This document shows, one piece after another, positions 11,501 through 53,226 of a DNA stretch of 64,000 bases (position 1 is its first letter; every line of letters starts with the position of its first letter). Source of the stretch: Coturnix japonica (taxonomy: Eukaryota; Chordata; Aves; Galliformes; Phasianidae); contig NC_029530.1 of assembly GCF_001577835.2 (NCBI RefSeq), positions 1-64,000 on the forward strand, written 5' to 3'. A program made the position numbers and the translations under genes. Below the pieces are notes generated by a model. The model was not told the DNA's origin and made no database searches. It saw only the letters and a program-made list of their open reading frames with translations.

Positions 11501-13350
11501 AGCATCATCGCTCCTTCCCTGCTGGGAGGGGCAATACCCTGGGCTTAGAACACTGGGGAAGGAGCCTGGTTTTCACACCCACGGCCCTTGACTGCTCTCT
11601 TTCACAGGTATACCATTTCCTAAGAAAAATTACATCAGAAGATTAGCAAATGAGAGGAAACAGAAGCTTTTGCTGCTGCTTTGCTCCCCTTCTGACCCTG
11701 AGGCTCCCTGCCCCTCATAGCAAACCCTGTAACAGGAACTGCATCTGGCCATCTGGCTCTTCCAAAGCCAAGCACCATATAAGACAGCATCCAAGAAGAA
11801 AATAGCATAGAGAGCACCAAGATGTTGATGAGCAGAGCAGCAACAGCTTCTCTGTGAAAAGAGGCAGACCCCAGGCCTCAAAGCCAGCTAAAAATTGAGC
11901 AGCATTTAGCTCCAGGCAAGTAAAGTCTCCCACCATAATCAAGGGCCTCCCAAGCAAGACATTCAGCTGCTGCCACACGGCTCCGGAGAGCCAGCCTCCA
12001 GCTGTGCAGCACCAGAAAACCAAGCACGAAGAGCTCCAGTGCAGCCTAGACAGCTCTGCAGCCAAATAACTAGAAAATGTCCATCTCAGCACAGAGCCTG
12101 ACTGTTTAACAGGATTTTAACCAAACTTAAGCAAGCCAAAGCACTGTCATGCAGCAGTATGTAAGGCTACCCTCAACCCCTGGCTGTGGCACTCTCAGCA
12201 GCTTGATGGCAGGCAACAAGGTGACTTGACCCTAGCACGCAGCAGCCTCTTTGACAAACAAGAGCCCATCTGCAAATTATCTTTTAACATTTCGCTTGCC
12301 TTTGAAGACAGTGAGAATTCTTGGCAGCAAGAGCTCTGCTGGCATCCTCCAAGGACACCAGACCCACACTGCCAAGCTTCAGGTACTGTGCGGCAGAGGC
12401 ACAGTGCTGGCTCTGGCAGACGGCACAAACAGCTCAGGAAGGCAGTAAGGTATCTAATGCAGAAGGACCACAGCCCCACGGCCTCCCAGCTTCTTCAGTT
12501 CCTCAGACATCAGAGCTGTGAGCACAGCATGGAGCCTCACTGCATGCCACAGAGACAGGAATTGGGAGTTATGCACAGGGAGTTAACTGCAGCTCTTGCC
12601 CACTTCTGTGCTTTGTAACGTAATTAGGTGCCACAGAGCCTGCTGGATGTACGCCCGTTCACCAATTACTCTGATTTGCTGCGAGCGAGGAGCAGACTCG
12701 CATCCCAACGCTGCTCTTCCTCCACCCCCGCGACGGCTTCCCGAGGCCCAGGCCTAGTGCCAGGGGGCACAGCCCTTTCCCTTGGTCCCGGGCCGCTCCC
12801 AGGGCTGAGGGCTGGTAGCGGGCGGATGAACAAAGCGTCGTCCGGAGGAGGAAGAGGGAACGTTGGTTACAACACAGCAGCCAGGGACGTGCCGGTCAGG
12901 TCAGGTCGGCGGAGCACGTTTCAAAGGCGAGCGCTGAGCTCTGCTCTGAGAGCCGTCCTGCGAGTGAGGAGCGAACGAACAACCACAAAGGAGATGAACG
13001 AGCCCCCGCCCCTACGCTCCGCTCCGCTCCGCTCCGCGCAGGCAGCAGGAAGCAACGGCACCTCCCCGGCGCCCGCAGCGATCCCACGGACACGAGCAGG
13101 AAGGCGCGTTCTGAAGCGTGGGTTCGGCCGCGCGGCTCTCGAGCAGCGCTGCCCGCGGTGCCCCCCGCACCCCCAGCTCAGCTCCCGGGGCTGCTCCCCA
13201 TTCCCACGCTAGCGACCGGCACCGCCCTCAGCTCCGCACCCCGCTCTGCGGGCGCTTACCCGCCAGGATGGCCTTGCCAGGGTGCGTCAGCTTGGCCTTG
13301 CCGGCGGGGGCGGCGGCAGCGAGGCTGCGAGGCGCGGAGGGGACGAGCAT
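5544..13350 (-). CDS. SLC25A1: mitochondrial tricarboxylate (citrate) carrier, complete, 9 coding exons
   Basis: Exchanges mitochondrial citrate for cytosolic malate across the inner membrane, feeding cytosolic acetyl-CoA for lipid synthesis (known for the family). Coding exons on the minus strand: 13260-13350, 7841-7948, 7648-7747, 7387-7525, 7204-7288, 6955-7059, 6674-6789, 6501-6574, 5544-5658. All introns are GT/AG and the lengths sum to 933 nt, giving 310 aa plus stop, close to the 311 aa of the human protein. The three mitochondrial-carrier signatures are present: PTEYVK (44-49), PMETIK (141-146) and PLDVVK (239-244). The protein ends KVWKTD. The chosen ATG gives a short basic, Ala-rich N terminus like the mammalian one; an in-frame ATG 26 codons upstream adds unlikely residues. 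Intron 1 is about 5.3 kb while the other introns are mostly under 200 bp, the last being 842 bp. Confidence 0.97.
5766..6355 (-). mobile_element. CR1 LINE fragment, 3' part
   Basis: The start, AGAATCATAAAAACATTAAG, followed by GGTTGGAAAAGACC and AAGATCATCTAGTC, is the reverse complement of the avian CR1 3' end. The following 550 bases keep the CR1 3' region through CCCTAGTCCTGCTGGCC. It lies in the last intron of SLC25A1 (5659-6500) in the same orientation as the gene and makes up most of that intron. Confidence 0.9.
9964..10225 (-). mobile_element. CR1 LINE fragment, 3' end
   Basis: CATACAATCATAGAATGAC and then AAGATCATCTAGTCCAACC mark the CR1 3' end on the minus strand; similarity continues to about CGCAACTTGAGC. 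It lies in SLC25A1 intron 1, in the sense of the gene. Confidence 0.9.
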
Positions 13351-13560
13351 GGCCGCAGAGCTCCACAGCTGCTGCTCTGCCCGCGGCCACCGCCGTATTT
13401 CAGGGCGGAACGGCGGAGCCGCGCCCACTGAGGGGCGGCCCCGGTGGCGTCACATCCTCATGCCACGCTGCGGGGCGAGACGGGGCGCTGTGCCGTAGGG
13501 GGCGGCGGGCGGCCGTGGGGTATCGCGGTACCAGTGCGGCTTTTTCTCCCGCTGCTCTTA
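12640..13560 (-). promoter_or_regulatory. SLC25A1: CpG-island promoter of SLC25A1
   Basis: The stretch is GC-rich and CpG-dense, with exon 1 (ATG at 13350) near its upstream end, unlike the AT-richer DNA on either side. No TATA box is evident near the start, as usual for broadly expressed genes. Most of the island lies inside the start of intron 1. Confidence 0.75.
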
Positions 13561-16500
13561 AACTGTGTGAGAAGCGCCCGACGGATGGAAAGAGATGTCT
13601 GCCGGGCAGCACCGAGTCACTCTGTTGGCGCTGCCTTTGTCCTGCTGAAGCAAAGCAACAAACTGCTGTCTGCAAACCGAACCCCCTGGAGTTCATTGCA
13701 GCCAGGCCTTGCTGTAGAATGCCCCTATAAACCAATCCGTGAGGTTTTCCCAACGCTGCGCTGTGTCTGAATGAAGGAAAATTTGGTCTTCTCTGGACAA
13801 AGAGTGCTTTAAAGCGCTTTTGTTCCTCCAGAACCAGTTCACCCCAAACAATGATAAAGGCAAAGAAAGGAAGGCCCAAAGCAGCGATCACACACAAATG
13901 CCCACCATATAGCTTGGAAGAGAAACCTAAACATTCTCAAGCTAAAAGGAGGCATGGGAGCATGCAGGAATGTGAGTTTCTTTCAGGTTCCACTGGAGGA
14001 TTCATTATCTGCCGCTCATAATGCACCTGCATACATCGCACCATGTGAGCTTATGTTCCACGCTCAGTGCTGGGCCCACAGCCCTTCAGAATGGAGAGGT
14101 GAAAGCTGTGTTTACAGCAGCGCTGTCTTCTTTTCCACCTAGGAAAGCAGCGAGTGCTACAGGGGGATGAGGCAAGAAGGAGCTGCATTCTGCACTGTGC
14201 TGGAGCAGCCTCCTTGCTCCAAACAGGGAATGCTGTGCAAGAAATTGCCCCAGCCGTGCACAGAAAACATTCCTGTTGAGACTTGCATAACATGCATTTT
14301 GAGAAGTGATTTCTGCCTCAGTAAGGCTCCATGCACACAGGCAGCCAAGTCAGTGAGAGAAAGCTAACTCCCAACAAGTGCTAGAGCTTCAGCTCTGTGG
14401 ACAGACCACCTGCAGGAATACCATTCAGGAAACTGAAGCACCTTTCTTCTGCCAGAAATAAAAAGCACAGGGACACGTCCTCCCATTGCTAAACACTCCA
14501 AGAAAGCTACACAGTTTCACAACAGTTGGGGCATGTCAGCTGAGGTGGTCTCACAGTGAAGGCCTTGATACAACCTTAGCCTGCCTTGTCTGTAGGACTG
14601 CAGTGGGCAGATCTCTCTCATACACATCTTCAGCACAGCCCATGCTCACAGAGGACAGCAGCCAAATAGCCCACGCATGACATGCCTGCTCCCACTGCAC
14701 GCACCCATCCAGCACACTGATAAGTTCTCCCAGAGAAAGCCACCATGCGTGGTAGCTAGAGACCCCTTTCAGCATGAAAACTCACACCTAGGCTCCTCTG
14801 ATTTACAGGAAGGCTCTTAGCTCCACACTCCAATACACCCGACTGCTGTTTCCACTGCCAAGTGCTCTACTGTCAGAGAGACCTTTGCACTCCTCCAGCG
14901 GTACGAGCACACCACAGCCCAGCTCTGCATGAGCACTGACTCCCTACACAGGCACAGAGCTGGGGGCTGAACACCACCATGATGCTCATGTTTATGTCCA
15001 CGCTGATTTCACATCAGCTGTACAGATACATACAGTCCACCTTCCTGAAATCCAGCACAGGGAAAAAAAGTCAGCATGTGAAATATTCCCAAGGAATAAA
15101 AACTCACAGTCCCCATTCCAGATGCATAACAGCTGCTCACAGTGGTGGCATGCCAAAAAATAAGACAAAGCTTTCACAGATGGCAAACAAAGAGAAACAC
15201 ATTCAGATTTCTGATCAATTTCTGCAACTCCTCACTAGCTTTCTGCCAAATTATCATAACAATTGTGCATGCTTGTGTCTACACACTCACATACACACCT
15301 ACTGTTGTGACCCCACAGTTACCTTCAGAACAGACACCTACTGTCACAGATTCCCAGACAACCAAATCAGCAAGGCTGGTGCACAATCCCATCCTATCCG
15401 AGGAAATACTTCACCACATGCTTAATTCTCATGATGCACAAAGGCGCTTACTTCGCTGAACGAAGAGAAAGGATTATTCATATTTAATTACACACAAATT
15501 GCAAGCCATCTTATCTCAGCCTGACCTGCAGGAAGCTGCTAACAACAGTTGCTAGCAGCAAGCCTGAAGGCAGACAGTGCTTAAGGAAGATAAGCAACCT
15601 CCAAAATACCAGAAGCATCAAGAGGTGTGCTGTAAAACCCTATAGCTTTCGTCTAAGTGAAATCTTGATCAAACTCATATGGTCAAAAGTTTCTCATAGG
15701 AACTGTTAGACACAGGATACCTGTCTCTACCTAATCCTCTATTTTACAGCTCTCAATCCAGAAATTTTCATGCAAACAACCGCCTGGTAATCAGACTATT
15801 TCTTCTGCTATTGGCTAGCACTTGTTTCTGCTGCCACAGAAACAGAGGAGAATAGCCAGGTGCTACTATAACCTGTCTGAACTGAGAACTACTGCAGATG
15901 AAAGCAACATTCATAGTTTTTCATTTGTTTAGAACACAGTGATTACAGAAATAACATTCTGGATTCTAGAAAGCTCATAAACAAAGACCACGCTTGATCA
16001 GCTCCAACTTATCTCTCCCTTGATCGTACTGATCCTCTCTCAGTTTTTTCGTTATTGGCACAACTTGCAAGCACACCATGGTTTCAAGAGACCAGAAATG
16101 ACCAATAGTTTTCTACTATATATCCTTGAAACAGAAAATTTCTTCACCTCACTAAATAAACAGCGCTACCATCAGAACCATTACAACTCAAACCACTAGA
16201 AGTTTCCTCATATGTTATTAATCCACATCACTTAGAGTTTTATAGTACATTAATAAATGTTAGTTCTTTTCAGGTTCTCTGACACAGCAAACAATTCTCT
16301 TAGGCATAAAAGATCTTATGTGCAACAGACTTCATTGAGAAATGATCGTATTGAATGTTTGTGAGTCAATGTTTCGCTGGCTTTCAGGTACATGCAGCAG
16401 GAACTGTGACTATGAGAAAGATGATACTCTTCTGAAACAACTTGCATCATTCCCACTTGAACACGCATGCAATTACCAAGACTGACTCTCTTGAGAGGCA

Positions 16501-18399
16501 ATTAGAAATCCTTGTTACAAAGAGATTTTGAAGTCTTGATTAAAACCACAGCATACAGGGGGAAAAAAAACAGCAACACCTTTCCACTCCTTGACTCACC
16601 GAACCATGCAGGAGAACACTTAACTGAATAAATAAATAAATTCTGACGCATAACAAAGACAGAAAGACCTTCCACTGACTGCATTTCATATTCATTCAAA
16701 TTTAATACTTACAAAGCTGACAAAATCATCTATTTTAGCTAGAAAGAAAACTGACAGTTTGCACTCCTGAAAGATCTAAAAGGATTCAGATAGAAATGCC
16801 TAGACTGAACTATATGCATGCTAACAATTTTACAGCATTTTGATAGGAAAAAGTGAGTCAGGATCTATCCTTACCTTTGGAAATATATCCACAGTAAACA
16901 TGCAGTATAGAAAAACAAGAAAGCTATACCAGCAAAGGAACTCTTGGAAAGCAGAATGCTTGTTGAAGTAAAAAATGTAAAAGAATTAAAAAAAAACTCC
17001 AAGTCCATTAAGCTGGTACACCTGCAGGTTGCTATGGAAGTACTAATTCACTCTGCAAACCATAACCTAATTTGACACCCATGTTACAAAGCAACTCTTG
17101 TGTTGTTAATAATTTTTCAGCTTTACATTCCATAACATTTTATCACAGATTCAAGATGACCCAATTTGACTTTGTGGGAACAAGTGAGAGTGAAGCACTC
17201 TCGGCATACTCTGCAAAACAGAAGGAGAAATATACTCAGACTGGAAACTGTGACAAGCAAAGCCACAGAGAACACAAAGGCTGAAGAAGTATGGGAAGCA
17301 TTTCTACAGATAAGAAATATGCTCTATCACAAAGGTTTATGCACATTTTCCAAATTGTTAGTTATGGAAACCTGTAACATGCAATGCTACTTGTTCTAAG
17401 GTTTGCCTCAATTTTTTTTCAGTGAAAATTAGATCCACTGGCAACACTGTTTTAATCACACTGTTTCCCAATAGCTAAGTTCCAACCTGCCAATTAAAAC
17501 ATCACAAACACGAGCAAAAACTTCAACCATGCAGAAGCATAAAAAACAGCTTTGCCTAAGCGTATCATATGTTCAAATACAAAAGTTATTTGAATTTCCT
17601 TGTCAGTTTTATAGTTGAAGGAACAGAAGAAAATTCAGTTTCACATCTTACAGCCACTACAATCTTTCCTGTATCACCTCCATAATTAGTAATCAATTGG
17701 ATGGACTTTATCTACCTATATTTTTTCTTATACAATAACATAATTTAAGAACATTTTCTTCTGCTACGCTACCATCTAATTGTACAGTTCTCAAAAAAGA
17801 GGGGTGGGAAATAGAAGTTTTGTAAAACACCACAACTTAATTTAGACAGTAAGAAACAGAACTTACCCAGTGATGTCTTCCTCTTCAGTTTCCAGGGCTG
17901 GCTTATTTGACTGAACAGAGCAGACAGCAGCAGCTATAAAAGAATTCTGCTTCCAAAAGTAGCTCTTTGACATTCTTCTTTCCCTTTCCTTTTACTTGGT
18001 GTTTATACAAAAAGAAACCAGGAACACTTGTAAATGTTAGGGAACAAAGAATATTGGTAAGCGCCAGCTCAGAATGAGCAACTGAACACATGTTGGAATT
18101 TTATGCCAAGATAAGCACGTGTCCTTACAGTTATTTAATGAGAGGTCTGTTTCCACCTAGGTCACGAGACATTAGAATGGCTGCAGTGTAATGCTTGTGA
18201 ATTGTTTGTCATCTGATGCCAGACCCACACTTGCCTAAAGTTTGTCATTTTGGGGAAAATCCCCATAACATCTGAGAAATCACAAAAGCCTGCTTTCTCC
18301 AAAATAAATAAATAAAAGTTACTATTTGGCAGTATCACGAGCCTGAGTCTCCAGCAAGTTCTGCACGAACAGTCCATTTTGCATGATAACACTCACAGA
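13561..18399. other. intergenic, no gene recognised
   Basis: This is the stretch between the SLC25A1 promoter and the CLTCL1 3' end. All reading frames are short and I recognised no conserved protein, RNA gene or full-length repeat. A transcript antisense to the SLC25A1 promoter is possible but nothing in the sequence shows it. Confidence 0.5.
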
Positions 18400-19162
18400 T
18401 TTATGTGCATAAATCCAAGGGACCTGATGGGGTGCATCCACAGGTGCTGAGGAAGCTGGTACAGCTGTGCAGGAGCTCTGCAGAGAGGGACATGGGTGGC
18501 CTGGTGGATGACAGATTGACCATGAGCCAGCAGTGTGCCTGCGTGGCCAAAAAGGCCAATGGCATTGTGGGGTGCATTAAAAAGAGTGTGGCTAGCAGGT
18601 AGAGGGAGGTGATCCTCCCCCCTACTCTGCCCTTACCAGGGCAGAGGCCTCATCTGGAATATTGTGTCCAGTTCTGGGCTCCCCAGTCCAAAAAAAGACA
18701 GGGATCTCTTGGAAAGAGTCCAGCGGAGGGCCACAAAGATGCTGAAGGGCCCAGAGCATCTCTCCTATGAAGAAAGCCTAAGTGAACTGGGTCTGTTAGC
18801 CTTGAGAAAAGAAGACTGAGAGGGGACCTGATCCAGGTCTATAAATATCTGAGGTGTGGAGGGCAAAGTGGCAGGGCAAGACTTTTCAGCAGTGTGTGGA
18901 GACAGGACAAGGGGAAACAGCCAGAAATTGGAGCACAGGAAGTTCCACAGAAATGAGCGCAACAACTTCTTTACAGTGAGGGTGATGGAGCACTGGAACA
19001 GGCTGCCCGGGGGGGTTGTGGAATCTCCTTCTCTAGAGATATTCAATACCCACCTGGATTCCTACCTGTTTTACCTGGTGTAGGGAACCTGCTTTAGCAG
19101 GGGGGTTGGACTCAATGATCGATCTCTGGAGGTCCTTTCCAACCCCTACGATTCTGTGATCT
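18400..19162 (+). mobile_element. CR1 LINE, 5'-truncated and internally deleted
   Basis: The copy starts in the reverse transcriptase region ([14 protein letters not shown]), jumps within about 20 codons to [14 protein letters not shown] near the end of ORF2, then continues through the CR1 3' region to the terminal ATTCTGTGAT near 19162. The jump shows an internal deletion of much of the reverse transcriptase. The copy is dead and lies in intergenic DNA. Confidence 0.92.
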
Positions 19163-21060
19163 CAGCAAAGCCAGTGATTGGAAATTTGGTGCAAATAATG
19201 AGTTTCTGAAAAACTTGGATGAACCCTGCAACTTAGTAAACTGGATTAATTCTTCCATTTAGCCCAGTAAATGATGGGCAAGAATTTGTTTCACATTTTA
19301 GCTACAGCCACATGGTAACAATTGAGAGTATGCTTCTGGCTGCATTTTAGAATGGAACATGATCAAAGAACTTATAAAAGCCACTATACACGTCAAGACC
19401 TTAAGATACCAGGAGACTAACTGATGCACAACTATTTAAGAGAGCTGACAGCCTTGCCCTTATTTCAAACTCAGTCATTCCTGTAATTAGATTTCTAGAC
19501 TAAAGCAATTAAAGTTTTTCAGGCTAGCTCAGTTCTCTACAGGTCACATGATGTTCTAGTATTTAATCTAGCATTTTACTGTATTCCAACATGAGCTTGT
19601 AATCATCACTATGAAGTTGTATTAAATTTTCGATTTGGGGAGAAAACAGTCATACTAATCTTAGAGTTTGTCTTCAATTCCAGCTGCCTCACCCAAACAG
19701 CTGTTGACCCACAAGAAACTGCATACAAAATGTAAGCACTGTTTGTCTGGAAAATAGCATGCTATCCAGCTAGCTCCTGCTAAGACTAAGTCTGGATGAA
19801 GCACAGATTTGCTTGAAATCATTAGCTGCTCAGTATTTCAAGCTTAGCCACTGAGTGCTGATCAGCACAAAACCAAAGCATTACATCAGCACTTGGAACA
19901 TTCTGGCCTTCATTAGAAAGGTAGATATCACACCTCTTTGCCATTGTTATCACACAGTACAGCAAGCGAGACAACATAACAGTTAGAATTATGCCAAAAT
20001 ATAGTCTACAGTTAGCGATTTTAAAACATTCCAGGCTGGATGGGGTTTCAAGCAACCTGGTCTAGTGGAAGGTGCCACTGTCTATAGCTGAGGGTTTGAA
20101 CTCCATGATCTTAAAGGCTCCTTCCAACCAAACCATTCTGTGATTCTATGATTAATTCTGTACTGGTTGGCATTTAAAGATGATTTGCCCCATTCAAGTA
20201 GAAAATGATGCAGCTTGCTGCTAAGTTATGATTTTCCAGACGAATGAATGAAGCTACATAAGCATGTGACTGCCTCCTGCAGCATCACCTCTGCACGTGG
20301 CAAAGTGTGCTGATGTGTCTGGTGAAGAGACTGCTAGTCCCTTTTAAGTCACTTGCTGAGCCCTCCACATTACGTGCTTTGGCACAAGTTCCCCTTTTTT
20401 CTGCCTGGCATCCTTAGTTGTCTGATTAAGATACTTGATGTGGCAGATTACTACTAATAACGAGACCCCACCCCCGAGATATGAAGACTAGAACCACACA
20501 ATAGATACTGCAGATTTACATTTATAGTTGGACTTTTATAATAATTAAGATTAGCACAAGATTCATAACCATAAATTATACATTGTAATCTAAGTACATA
20601 AAATGTTAATGATACAGGTATTTGAAGAGTGACACAAAGTTGTAATACAACCTCATTGGCATTCTCAAAAAAGTGGGTGGTAGACACCACTGATGCTACT
20701 GCATTATAGCAGAACTAAATAACTGCATCTTGTTGATTCAGATGGAGCTGACTGCCCATCAGACAAGGTCAGAACATAGCGTGGCAGGAAGCCAACACCA
20801 GAACCAATTAAAGGTGCAAATAAAAAGACAGGATCATGTCCTTCCCTACTGCCTCGCTATTTTAGTAATATGCCCCCCCTTCCCAGTTTTGATGCTGTGC
20901 TCTTACACCTCTACAACTTTGGCAGGCCATACATACTCCCACATTCACTTTCCACACATAAATGAAGTTTCCCGTAGTACCATTAAATGTCAACAAGTAA
21001 CATGGTCTCCTCTCGTTAAACAAAAAGGATCTGGGAAATAGTTGCTCTCTGGCATGAGAA
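19163..21060. other. intergenic, no gene recognised apart from one CR1 scrap
   Basis: AT-rich DNA before the CLTCL1 polyadenylation region. Apart from the CR1 piece at 20030-20152 I see only short chance reading frames. Confidence 0.5.
20030..20152 (+). mobile_element. CR1 LINE 3' end fragment
   Basis: CATGATCTTAAAGGCTCCTT, CCAACC and a final ATTCTGTGATTCTATGAT are the typical avian CR1 3' end. Confidence 0.9.
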
Positions 21061-21062
21061 GA

Positions 21063-21068
21063 TTTATT
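21063..21068 (-). terminator. CLTCL1: candidate polyadenylation signal (AATAAA) for CLTCL1
   Basis: AATAAA on the minus strand about 630 bases past the CLTCL1 stop gives a plausible 3' UTR. It is a single-hexamer match only. Confidence 0.4.
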
Positions 21069-21695
21069 TTTAAGTTTCAGATCTACTCCAGAAAATATAG
21101 AATAGACTCAAATAGCATCGAACCCCAATGGCACTGTTGTCCAGAAAAGGAAACTTTCCCATTATTCCTCTAAACATTCAGAACACAAATATTAGAAAGC
21201 CCATTGTTTTTTCTCTCACATAAGACTGCAAACAAAATGGGGGTAGTCAGATGAATTCATTAAGGAGATGCTTCACCAAATTGTTAACAACTGTGCTACT
21301 GCAGTAGCTTTCGCTAAAGCTTTTCAACAACTTTGGTACCAGGCAATTTCCCAGCTACCTTTAGTGGGTTTTGCAAAAGAAAGATAAGCATGCTCTCTTC
21401 TCCCTGGCATCAAGCAGTTATTGCTATATGAGTTAGTGAAACAGTGCCTTAACTTCAGACAAGAGTCTCACAATGTCATTAACAAAAGCTGCCTTTCAAA
21501 AGTTGAAATGTAAACGGACAGTAATCAATAAATAATAGTAACAGGCATCCTGTTGAAGTCTCCTCACTGAGCAGGGCAGCTAGTGTGTTAAGACAACAGA
21601 AGGTCATCTGTGCCTCTAGGACCATTGTACGCTCCTCAGAGAAGTTAAAAAGGGAAGGGAAGAAAGAAGAGAATGAATGTCTGTCAGAGAGCTAG

Positions 21696-50976
<29,281 letters not shown>

Positions 50977-51754
50977 GGCTGGGGGGGAGCTCCTCGGGGC
51001 GGGGAGGGGCGCGAGGGGCAAAAGATGGAAGTAAAGCGGATGAGAAGGCACCGCTGCACCCCACACACAGCACAGGCAAGGGGCGGCGGGGAAGAGATGG
51101 AAACGAGGAACAACGCAAGCGCACAACCCTCACAGAGAAGGCGCCCCGCCGCCCTTGTCTGCCTCGCGGGGCCGCTCACTCCGGCGGTGGGATCACTCCG
51201 CTCCTCACAAGCTCTGCCAGGGTCTTCTCAAATAGTCCCGTTCCGCCGCGTCTCCTCTCCCGCTCCTCTCTCTCTCCCTCGCCTCTCGCCTGCACCTCAG
51301 CCCAGCACCTCCTTTCCATCCCACATGGCTCCCTCTGAGCAGCGGGGAAACAGCTGCTAGGACTGGGGGGTCCTCCGTTCTGGATTGTCAAAGTGCAATA
51401 TTCTTCCGCAGCACCCCGTGACTCAGCCCCCTCCCCGACTCCATACGGCGGAGACGGGCGTGGGTCAGTCCCGTTCACTCCTCACTCCGCCGGTGGCACG
51501 GAGGCTCCCATTCGCGGCAGGGGCCGATAACGGGGTTGCTCTGCTGTCAGCGCTATCCGCCGCCTCTGACGAGAAGGACGAGGAGCTGCCAGGAGCCGAG
51601 GGGTGGCTAGCGGTGTGTTGTGGAGCCCCCGCCGCTGAGCTTTGAAGTGGAAACACAGATCTTTCCACGACATGACATCGTGAACTGGAAATCTGTTGAG
51701 TAACTGAGGACTGAGGGGTCCGTCGCAAGCCGTAAATCAGAGCTTTCTGATATT

Positions 51755-51975
51755 TAAAACCTCGATCCCCATTGGAGACTTATCAAGTGGGGGACGCCCC
51801 GAGCAGCCTAAGGGGGAATCTGGAGGGCTGCAGGTGCTGGGAAAGCCCTGAGCAGATGGCACAGGGACAGAGGTCCCGCTGGATGAAGAATTAGGAAATA
51901 CTTTTCAGTAGTGGTAGTATGTTGGAACAGGCTGCCCACGGAGGTGTTAGAGTCACCATCCCTGGGGGGTGGCTT
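51755..51975 (+). mobile_element. CR1 LINE fragment just upstream of CLTCL1
   Basis: AACCTCGATCCCCATTGGAG, TGGAACAGGCTGCCCACGGA and GTCACCATCCCTGG are CR1 3'-region words. The copy lacks the terminal ATTCTATGAT repeats, so it is broken at both ends. Confidence 0.78.
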
Positions 51976-52968
51976 TTGTACATCACTTGCTGGGTTTCTT
52001 GGCTGCCTTTCTGCTTAGACATCACTCAAAGAGGAAAGGAACATCCTGTCATCATCACCCAAGAGGATCAGTGGGCAAAAATACAGATTGGCCAATCCAA
52101 ACACAAGACAATGGTGAAAACAGGGGAGTAAAGACTGTCTTCATGAGTGTTGTATGCAGTTAATTTGAACTGATGTTAATGGGGAGCCCGCTGGAAGCCA
52201 CTGACTGCATTACCATCCTTCTATGTTATCTCACGCAAGGTAATTTCTGAAGGCAAACACATTCAATCATACTACCCATCAATCCCTGTATACCAGATGA
52301 ATATTTCATAGATGCAAACAAATTCTAGTGTTAGACACCTATTCTAAGAGAAATCTAAGGCTCAAATCCCAGAGTAAGCAAGTCAGATTTTAGTGGTCAC
52401 ATTAATTGAACTCAGTTCAGTATTAGCTGTGAAGGCTATGAGACACACTGAAGCCAAGTAAAGGTTTTGGCAAATGATTGTTAATCATTAAAAGAATGAA
52501 TAGATTTACTATCAATACACAGGAAAATGAAAGATCATCTAGAATTAAGATGCCAAGGAGGACAGCTGAAAACTTTCACCATCACAAAACTTGGGACCAT
52601 GCAGGACCCCTTTAAGTTTTCAGATGTACAATTATTTTTGTCTTACTCCTACCCTACTTGTCTTCTTCCTGCATACAGTTTATTGTATTCTTGATAACAC
52701 CAGGAACTATGGCAAGATTACTCATCTCGGACTATTTCCTCTTTGCAAGTAAAGGTTTTACATAAACGAATGCTTATCTGCATTCCACTTTCACTATCTA
52801 AGAAAATCTACTCAAGAGTTAAGTAAAATTTAATGTCTTCTTTTTGTGCTCAGAAAACAAAACCCACCAGTTCCAAACTAATTTCCATTTTGACTCAAAA
52901 TTTACAGAATATATTGAGGAATTTAGTGGATTTTACTACAGGAAGGAAACATCTGAAGTTGTAATAAG

Positions 52969-52990
52969 AAAAAAAAAAAGGGGGGGGGGG
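52969..52990. repeat. A11-G11 paired homopolymer
   Basis: About 11 A are followed at once by about 11 G. The lengths in the assembly should be treated as uncertain. Confidence 0.85.
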
Positions 52991-53142
52991 CAGAATGCAA
53001 AATCTCTCCATTAACAATAAGCATATTTATTAACCAGTTTACCACTCAGCACTTCTTCAATTCAATCTTCTAAATTGCAGTCCATTTTAACATTTAAATA
53101 AATGAAAAAACAAGTGATATACCTGGGTGGCATAATGTCCTG

Positions 53143-53226
53143 TATATCTCTCTATCTATATCTATATATATAGATTTAACAAAAAAACAAAAACAAAACA
53201 AAACAAACAAACAAACAAAAAAAAAC
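53143..53226. repeat. (TCTA/TA)n followed by (CAAA)n simple repeats
   Basis: TATCTATATCTATATATATA words run to about 53175, then CAAA/AAACA words to about 53226. Confidence 0.85.

Noticed and set aside
12628-13212. Plus-strand frame of 194 codons
   Set aside because: Long frames are expected in GC-rich CpG islands, where stop codons are rare. It is Arg/Ala/Ser-rich with no domain and sits antisense to the SLC25A1 promoter.
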